Source of the DNA: an uncultured Lachnospiraceae bacterium
GTDB taxonomy: Bacteria; Bacillota; Clostridia; Lachnospirales; Lachnospiraceae
Length of the DNA stretch: 51,704 nt
Assembly: GCA_944381535.1 (NCBI GenBank)
Contig: CALWLN010000162.1
Location: forward strand, 1 to 51,704
Direction: 5' to 3'
Positions within the stretch are counted from its first letter, which is position 1. Each line of letters starts with the position of its first letter. The notes under the pieces are model-generated. The model was given only the letters and a program-made list of their open reading frames with translations, made no database searches and was not told the origin of the DNA. Position numbers and translations under genes: made by a program. This document shows, in pieces, positions 47,017 through 51,704 of this stretch.

Positions 47017-47365
47017 GCAGGCCAGCGCGGTTAAAGTCGAACTGGCAAAAACGACGATCTGGCAGATGTTGGATGAGAACCAGCGGATCACCATTCCGAA
47101 GTTAATGGAAATGACCGGGTTGTCCAGGGGATTTTTTTATAAGAATCCGGAGGTGCGAAGGGAGCTTGACCGGGCGCTGGAACAGCAGGTGGGGATGATC
47201 GACCCGCGGAGAGGGATCCTGGATCTTGCGATGAGTGGTGAGATTGAACTGTTGAGAAACCAGATGTCAGAATTGCGGAGGGAAAATGAGGAACTGAAGC
47301 AGGAGATCCAGAGATTGAAGAAGGCGCTGGGGAAAAGAAATCTGGAGATGATCCGGGGATTGTAA
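46982..47365 (+). CDS. Small HTH/coiled-coil protein (TnpC/DUF6262-like)
   Basis: The 127-residue protein has a helix-turn-helix (ITIPKLMEMTGLSRGFFY, about 37-54) and a C-terminal coiled coil (ELLRNQMSELRRENEELKQ, about 92-110), the layout of Tn554 TnpC (125 residues), which affects transposition frequency and orientation. It starts within recombinase 3, with GGAGGAAG in front, and overlaps it by 35 bp. It is the last gene of the recombination module; about 175 bp later the sequence turns into a beheaded chromosomal ABC gene. Confidence 0.85.
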   Translation: MLKYEKMIALNKQASAVKVELAKTTIWQMLDENQRITIPKLMEMTGLSRGFFYKNPEVRRELDRALEQQVGMIDPRRGILDLAMSGEIELLRNQMSELRRENEELKQEIQRLKKALGKRNLEMIRGL

Positions 47366-47407
47366 GTAAAATGTACATAGCCTGCGGAGGGCGGAAATAA
47401 AAAATAC

Positions 47408-47959
47408 ATGAAACATAAAAGGAAAGGCGTGGCGAGGAAGTCATGCCTTATCTTTTCGACTTTTTTAGAGAAAGAACACAAAACACAGTTTTACATACCG
47501 TTAAACCCAGTATTTACAAGGCTTTCCGGGGATGGGCTACAGTTTATGGACGAGCCCACCGCCGGCCTTGACCCGGAGGAGCGGGTGCGCTTCCGGGGCG
47601 TATTATCCAGATATGCCAGAGAGGGTCGCACGGTCCTTTTGTCCACCCACATCGTGGAGGACGTCCACCAGATCTGCCAGGAACTGGCGGTGCTCCGCAG
47701 GGGGCGTTTGTTTTACGCCGGCCCCTCCGGGGCGCTTCTGCGGCAGGTGGAGGGGAAGATCAAGCTGGTACATCTGGAAAAGGAACATCAGCTGACAGAA
47801 CTTCAGAGGAAAGCCGTCGTCCTGTCCGCTACCTATGAAAGTCAGGGACTGACTGTGCGCATTATGGATGAAAATATGCTGTTTCCAGAAGCCGCGCCGG
47901 TGGCCGCTACCCTGGAGGACGCCTACGTCTATTGCATGGGAGGGAAAGCCCATGAGTAA
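47408..47959 (+). pseudogene. ABC transporter ATPase, first half lost
   Basis: From about 47545 the frame encodes the second half of an ABC ATPase: MDEPTAGLDPEE is the Walker B and D-loop, and STHIVEDVHQ is the H-loop. The Walker A and the LSGG signature, which should lie before it, are missing; the first 45 residues of the frame look like noise. The gene was cut close to the right end of the recombinase element. The stop overlaps the permease start (CATGAGTAA). It cannot hydrolyse ATP as it stands. It resembles ATPases of bacitracin/nisin-type or ABC-2 exporters. Confidence 0.85.
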
Positions 47960-48713
47960 GATAATCACCATCATCCGCTACGAATACAAAATGCAGATAA
48001 AAAGGCCGGCTACCTGGGGGATTCTTCTTGCCGCTACTCTGCTCTCGCTCCTTGACAACTTTCCCTCAGAGGGAAATCTGGCCCGCCTGGAATTTTTGAA
48101 CCAGCCGGCTTACTACGTCTGCCGGATTATAAGCTTTGACGCTCTTTTGCTGATGTTTGGTCTGGTGTTTCTTCTGGCGGGGCGGTTTCCGCTGGACAAC
48201 AGGACAGGGATGAAATCTCTGCTGATGGCGTCCCCTCTGGAAAAATGGCAGTATGTGCCGGGAAAATTGCTGGGCGGCTTTTTCTATGCGTTCTCGGTAT
48301 TGGTTATTTTTCTTGCCTTGAATATGGCCATTTATTTTGTGGCGGCGCCCTTTGAAATCCATGCTCTTGACTGTATCGTTCCGCTGTTAAAGGCTATGGC
48401 CGTCTGCGGTCTTCCCGTCAGTCTGTTTGTCAGCTTCCTGGCCGTTGCTCTTCCCGGAGTGATGGACATCCGCCTGTTTTACATCCTGGCGGCGGTTCTG
48501 TTTGGGTTTAACGCCGCTCATGTGGGCTCTGCGGAGGCCACGCCGTTTTATTTCATCACGTCCGGAGATTTGGCGCGTCTGATTTGGGTCCATCCCAAAT
48601 GGCCCTTTGTAGATATGGGCAGCGTCCTGGCAAACGGCCTTTTCCTGGTAGGCGGAGGCTTGATTTTTGGCGTTCTTCCATTTCTGAAGCGCGGCTTTTG
48701 GAGGTTCGTATGA
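47952..48713 (+). CDS. ABC-2-type exporter permease 1
   Basis: The start is ATG 47952, overlapping the ATPase stop. The 253-residue protein begins with KIITIIRYEYKMQIKRPATWG, a typical amphipathic N-terminus of ABC-2 permeases, and has about six hydrophobic helices (near 19, 60, 100-130, 145, 175 and 230). It ends in an ATGA overlap with the next gene. The substrate is unknown. Its partner ATPase is broken, so the exporter is probably inactive. Confidence 0.8.
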   Translation: MSKIITIIRYEYKMQIKRPATWGILLAATLLSLLDNFPSEGNLARLEFLNQPAYYVCRIISFDALLLMFGLVFLLAGRFPLDNRTGMKSLLMASPLEKWQYVPGKLLGGFFYAFSVLVIFLALNMAIYFVAAPFEIHALDCIVPLLKAMAVCGLPVSLFVSFLAVALPGVMDIRLFYILAAVLFGFNAAHVGSAEATPFYFITSGDLARLIWVHPKWPFVDMGSVLANGLFLVGGGLIFGVLPFLKRGFWRFV

Positions 48714-49339
48714 TAAGAAAAATGAAAAAGGAATTGAAGATTGCGGGGATAAATTTTTTTCTGGTAGCGGGGTCCCTTGCGGCGGCGCTGATACTCCTGT
48801 CACTGGCGGCAGGGGAGCTTATTGACTTTTACCCGGTCAGCTTCGAGGTGATTTTCCCGTTTTTTACGGCTGTCGCCGTGGGGGAATGGGGAAAGACCAG
48901 GGCGGACGACAACTTTGATGTGATTGCGGCCCAGGGAAGTTCCCTGTTTCAGTGGGTTGCCCTCCGCTACGCAGCCATTTTCGGCATATCCGGTGTTTTT
49001 GCTGTGCTCTGTATGGCGGTCTCATCTGTGATTCGGTACGAGCTGCCCCTGTGGGAACTGCTTATGATGTATGTTTCTCCGGCGTTTTTCTTGTCGTCCC
49101 TGTGCGCTCTGGTGGGGATTATCTGTACCCAGGAGCATGTGGGCACACTGGTCTGTGGGATTCTCTGGCTGGCTTTTCTTCTGACCCGGGGGCTGCTGCG
49201 GGTTCCGGGGGTGGAGTATATTTACCTGTTTATCCGGTATGTCGGAGATGAGAATTACATCTGGCTGTGGAACAAGGGGATTCTGGCCGGGGCGGGGGTG
49301 GTTTGCTGGGGGATGATCTATTGGGAATGTAAACGGTGA
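48710..49339 (+). CDS. ABC-2-type exporter permease 2
   Basis: The start is ATG 48710, which overlaps the preceding stop (ATGA) and has TTTGGAGG in front. The 209-residue protein has an N-terminal basic segment and about six hydrophobic helices (near 15, 45, 80, 105, 130 and 185). A TVAVGEWGKTRADDNFDVIAA-type loop follows the second helix. Together with the previous gene it forms the membrane part of an export system whose ATPase was destroyed. Confidence 0.8.
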   Translation: MIRKMKKELKIAGINFFLVAGSLAAALILLSLAAGELIDFYPVSFEVIFPFFTAVAVGEWGKTRADDNFDVIAAQGSSLFQWVALRYAAIFGISGVFAVLCMAVSSVIRYELPLWELLMMYVSPAFFLSSLCALVGIICTQEHVGTLVCGILWLAFLLTRGLLRVPGVEYIYLFIRYVGDENYIWLWNKGILAGAGVVCWGMIYWECKR

Positions 49340-49349
49340 GGTACTCCCC

Positions 49350-49443
49350 GACTGCCAGGCGGAAGCTTGTAAATTCGCTCCAACTGTCAGCCGACGCTTG
49401 TAAATCCGCTCCAACTGCCAGCCGGTAGCTTGTAAATCCGTTG
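49350..49443 (+). repeat. Three tandem 31-32-bp repeats
   Basis: Units at 49350-49381, 49382-49412 and 49413-49443 share ACTGYCAGSCGR, then a short variable part, then GCTTGTAAAT and CGCTCC. The third unit supplies the TTGTAA -35 box of the promoter before the LysR gene, so the repeats may have arisen by duplication of a promoter segment. There are no spacers, so they are not a CRISPR array. Confidence 0.85.
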
Positions 49444-49458
49444 ATATTTGTTTATAAT
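49430..49458 (+). promoter_or_regulatory. Sigma-A-type promoter before the LysR remnant
   Basis: TTGTAA (49430-49435), a 17-bp spacer, and TATAAT (49453-49458, a perfect -10). It drives toward the broken LysR gene. The -35 box lies inside repeat unit 3. Confidence 0.7.
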
Positions 49459-49537
49459 TAGGATAAAAAATGGATTCATTTGTGGAAAACAGAGGAACAT
49501 CTTTCGGCAATAGGCGCAAAGAAAGGCGGAACATCTC

Positions 49538-50094
49538 ATGCTTCTCAGACAGATGAAATATTTTTCCGCTGTCGTTGACTGCAACAGCTTCACCGAAGCG
49601 GCGGAACAATGCTATATTTCTCAATCAGCCATCTCCCAGCAGATACAGGCTCTGGAAACAAACCTGGGGGTTCTGCTGATTATCCAAGGAAGGAGCGCCG
49701 CAGTTTCGAATCGGCTATCCGAGAGATTATAACGGGCTGGAGCCGCACCAGGCCGTGGCGGATTTTTCACAGCTTTATCCGGAGGTTTCCAGCAGCATTG
49801 TGAATGGCACCCATGAGGAGCTGTACCATTATATCCGGTTTGGAGGAGAGGACCTGATTCTCAACGACCAGCGCCGGGCATTTTCCGATGAATACGTGAA
49901 CCTTGATCTGATACGGTGTGGCTGCTTCGTGGAGTTGTCTGCCCGCAACCAGCTGAGCGCCAATGAGACCGTGGGGATAGAGGACCTTAAGCGCACGCCC
50001 TGTATTCTCATTTCTCCCAGGGAGCAGCAGAGCGTGGAGGAGGATTACTATCGAAATACGCTGGGCTTCGGAGGCAGCTTTCTGTTTCGGAAAA
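49538..50094 (+). pseudogene. LysR-family regulator with an internal deletion
   Basis: The first frame (49538-49732) gives a LysR helix-turn-helix: MKYFSAVVDCNSFTEAAEQ and ISQSAISQQIQALE. After LGVLLIIQGR the homology jumps to another frame, FRIGYPRDYNGLE near 49704, and continues as the effector-binding domain through ILNDQRRAFSDEYVNLDL to the end near 50090. About 40 residues between the two parts are missing and the frame is shifted, so the protein cannot be made whole. Its 3' end runs directly into an aldo/keto reductase fragment. Confidence 0.85.
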
Positions 50095-50811
50095 CTGAAG
50101 GAGGAGGGAAAAATCAAACACTTCGGCATTTCCTTCCATGACAGGGCTTCTGTTCTGGAGCAGATTTTGAGGGAGTATCCACAGATTGAGGTGGTGCAGA
50201 TTCAGTTTAACTATCTGGACTACAACGACCCTGCGGTGGAGAGCCGGAAATACTATGAGGTTTGCCGTAAATTTGGAAAACCGGTCATCGTGATGGAGCC
50301 GGTGAAGGGCGGAAATCTGGTGAATCTTCCGCCGGAGGCGAAGGCTGTATTGGAGGAGTTTGGCGGTGGAAGTCCGGCCAGCTATGCTATCCGCTTCGCC
50401 GCCGGATTTGAGGGAATCAGAATGGTGCTGTCCGGTATGAGCAGCATGGAGCAGATGGAGTATAACATCAGCTTCATGAAAGAGTTTCAGCCCCTCTCCC
50501 AAAGGGAGTTAACTGCCATTGACCGGGTGCGGGAAGTTTTTCAGTCCAAAAATCTGATTGCCTGCACGGCCTGCCGGTATTGCGTTGCGGGATGTCCGAA
50601 GCATATTTCCATTCCGGATTTGTTTGCCTGTCTGAACGCCAAAAAGATTTTCAACGACTGGAACGCCGACTATTATTACAATAACGTCCACACCGCCCAG
50701 AACGGCAAAGCCTCCGCCTGTATCAAATGCGGAAAGTGTGAAAAGGCTTGTCCCCAGCACCTTCCCATTCGGGAGCTTCTGGTTGAGGTGGCAAAAGAAT
50801 TTGAGCGTTAA
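50095..50811 (+). pseudogene. Aldo/keto reductase with C-terminal double [4Fe-4S] domain, 5' half missing
   Basis: In the frame beginning near FGKLKEEGKIKHFG the sequence is the second half of an aldo/keto reductase: FGISFHD, VVQIQFNYLDY, VIVMEPVKGG and RMVLSGMSS. The C-terminal tail has two CxxCxxCxxxCP clusters, ACTACRYCVAGCPK and ACIKCGKCEKACPQ, as in COG1453-type proteins. About 120-140 residues, including the catalytic Tyr and Asp region of the barrel, are lost where the LysR fragment joins. No usable start stands at the junction; a GAGGAGGG run at 50099 lies inside it. The remaining part is likely not functional. Confidence 0.85.
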
Positions 50812-50836
50812 GGAGGAATATCATGAATAAAGCATA
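50811..50836 (+). other. Orphan ribosome site and start codon of a lost gene
   Basis: AAGGAGGAATATC followed by ATG AAT AAA GCA TAA directly after the reductase stop. It looks like the beginning of the next gene of that operon, cut after four codons. The stop of the convergent gene (TGA, read leftward) overlaps this ATG, so a deletion or insertion joined the two at about 50825-50840. Confidence 0.55.
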
Positions 50837-51357
50837 ATAGTTTCGTCACTCCAGATATGAGCTTCTATATACCGTTCCGGTCCATATTTGCCATCATCAT
50901 TCCAATATTGAGGCAAACCATATTTTTCAATAATTTTTAGTATTTCATCATAAGTGTAAAGTTTCTTGCGATATTCCTTACCATCATTTACTTTTTCACT
51001 AAAGGTAGGATGAGAATCGCCGTATGTAAATGAGATGGTTCTTAAATTAAATTCCTCAATGGGGATTTTTATAAAAGAACTATTTTCAAACCAGGTACTT
51101 AGCCACGGACTGTGTTCAACTACCATGTAATGTGGTGATTTTCTTGCAATTAATCCGCCTTTTTTCTTAAATTCGTTTCTCAAAATGTTTTCGTAATAAA
51201 CCCGTGCCTGCATATAATCAGTGTGTCTTTTGGCGCATTGTGCATTTGGTTTTGTAATTGCTATTTCCTGGAGTACCTTATTTGCCTCTTCTATGGATAA
51301 ATCAGATAAATTTTTAAAAGGTCCTATGGTTTTATCGCAATAATGATATAAATACAT
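50821..51357 (-). CDS. Hypothetical cytoplasmic protein, function unknown
   Basis: The 178-residue protein is soluble, rich in charged and aromatic residues, with no signal peptide or membrane segment. Visible segments are YHYCDKTIGPF near the start, KPNAQCAKRH (36-45), SPHYMVVEHSPWLSTWFEN (74-92), IPIEEFN and YGPERYIEAHIWSDE near the end. I do not recognise a named family, though it resembles small orphan or immunity-type proteins common in Clostridia. GAGGTGAC precedes the ATG, and a good promoter lies 85 bp upstream. Its last residues (LYS) come from the sequence of the orphan start codon, so its native end may have been altered. Confidence 0.75.
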   Translation of the reverse strand: MYLYHYCDKTIGPFKNLSDLSIEEANKVLQEIAITKPNAQCAKRHTDYMQARVYYENILRNEFKKKGGLIARKSPHYMVVEHSPWLSTWFENSSFIKIPIEEFNLRTISFTYGDSHPTFSEKVNDGKEYRKKLYTYDEILKIIEKYGLPQYWNDDGKYGPERYIEAHIWSDETIMLYS

Positions 51358-51441
51358 TTTGTCACCTCAAAGCCGAAATGGTAATCTTCCATAGACACGT
51401 TCATCATAATCAATGAATGGTTTGAACGTTGTGTTGAAATA

Positions 51442-51470
51442 ATTGTATCACAAAATATTTCCGTTTGCCA
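51442..51470 (-). promoter_or_regulatory. Promoter of the hypothetical gene (leftward)
   Basis: Read leftward: TGGCAA (51470-51465) as -35, a 17-bp spacer, then TACAAT (51447-51442) as -10 with an extended TGA in front. The start codon follows about 85 bp downstream. The fit is moderate. Confidence 0.55.
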
Positions 51471-51704
51471 CGTATTTTTGAAGAGAAGAAAATTACAGGA
51501 ACCCGGGAATTGTCTTGATTTTCGGGAAATAGCACAGCATACCCAGGGGACAGGACCGAAAAAAATTGTGAAAAATTCCAAGTTGATTTTCAAGGAAATC
51601 TTTGCTACTCTGATGATACAAATCTGAAATGCTTCGTGTTATTTTCACCGATTCATTTCTGTTATCTTTTTATTCCCGACAGGAATCTGCGCATCGCGGA
51701 GCCT
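51471..51704. other. Gene-free end of the window
   Basis: I see no supported gene. A leftward frame starting near 51593 (89 residues) reads through the promoter above and looks like chance. The stretch around 51496-51560 (CCCGGGAATTGTC and CCCAGGGGACAGG) may be leftover repetitive or transposon-derived DNA, but this cannot be shown without a search. Confidence 0.4.

Noticed and set aside
40559-47365. A complete conjugative element
   Set aside because: No relaxase, type IV secretion or coupling-protein gene is present; only sigma-like, toxin and recombinase genes are seen.
49350-49443. CRISPR array
   Set aside because: The repeats are directly adjacent, without spacers, only three units, and no cas genes are near.

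Overview
The window looks like chromosome of a Gram-positive gut-type Clostridia, most likely a Lachnospiraceae member. The grounds are strong AGGAGG-type ribosome binding sites, an LplB/YtcP-type sugar ABC transporter with a lipoprotein binding protein, an AraC regulator with a membrane sensor, a sortase-anchored wall protein and rho-independent terminators. The genus cannot be fixed from the sequence alone.

Positions 1-40200 are a glycan-utilisation locus. A leftward operon (8249 to 73) encodes GH3, GH65, GH3 and a broken GH36-type gene. Divergent from it, a rightward operon (8543 to 26003) encodes an SGNH esterase, a 2260-residue wall-anchored beta-helix/CBM9-like protein, a SASA-type esterase, an unrecognised 511-residue protein, GH29 fucosidase, GH36 alpha-galactosidase, a GH78-like protein, an alpha/beta hydrolase and a SemiSWEET-like membrane protein. 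A strong terminator separates this from a leftward AraC-type membrane sensor-regulator (28300 to 26129). A second rightward operon (28563 to 36960) encodes a beta-lactamase-fold hydrolase, two ABC permeases, the binding lipoprotein and a DUF5107-TPR protein. An aldose epimerase (leftward) and a GH42 beta-galactosidase (rightward) close the locus. The probable logic is that the wall protein and perhaps other enzymes meet the glycan outside, the ABC transporter imports oligosaccharides, and intracellular GH29, GH36, GH78-like, GH3, GH42, GH65 and esterases finish them, under AraC control. The enzyme set suggests an acetylated oligosaccharide with fucose, galactose, glucose and possibly rhamnose; the exact glycan is not determined. 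A bipartite motif, CMATT-N10-TTTTTCTTRTT, occurs in the two main control regions and its right half occurs before GH42; it is the best candidate for the AraC operator.

Positions 40200-47540 are mobile DNA: a frameshifted small ORF and a frameshifted sigma-like gene of conjugative-transposon type, a MazF-like toxin with an extra C-terminal domain, and a recombination module of three consecutive tyrosine recombinases followed by a small TnpC/DUF6262-like protein. That module combines Tn554 (TnpA/TnpB/TnpC) and recombinase-in-trio features.

Positions 47540-50830 are scarred chromosomal DNA: an ABC exporter whose ATPase lost its first half at the element boundary, two intact permeases, three tandem 31-32-bp repeats, a LysR gene with an internal deletion joined to the back half of an aldo/keto reductase with a ferredoxin-like tail, and an orphaned start codon. 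A leftward gene of unknown function (51357 to 50821) and a gene-free end follow. I see no rRNA, tRNA or CRISPR.
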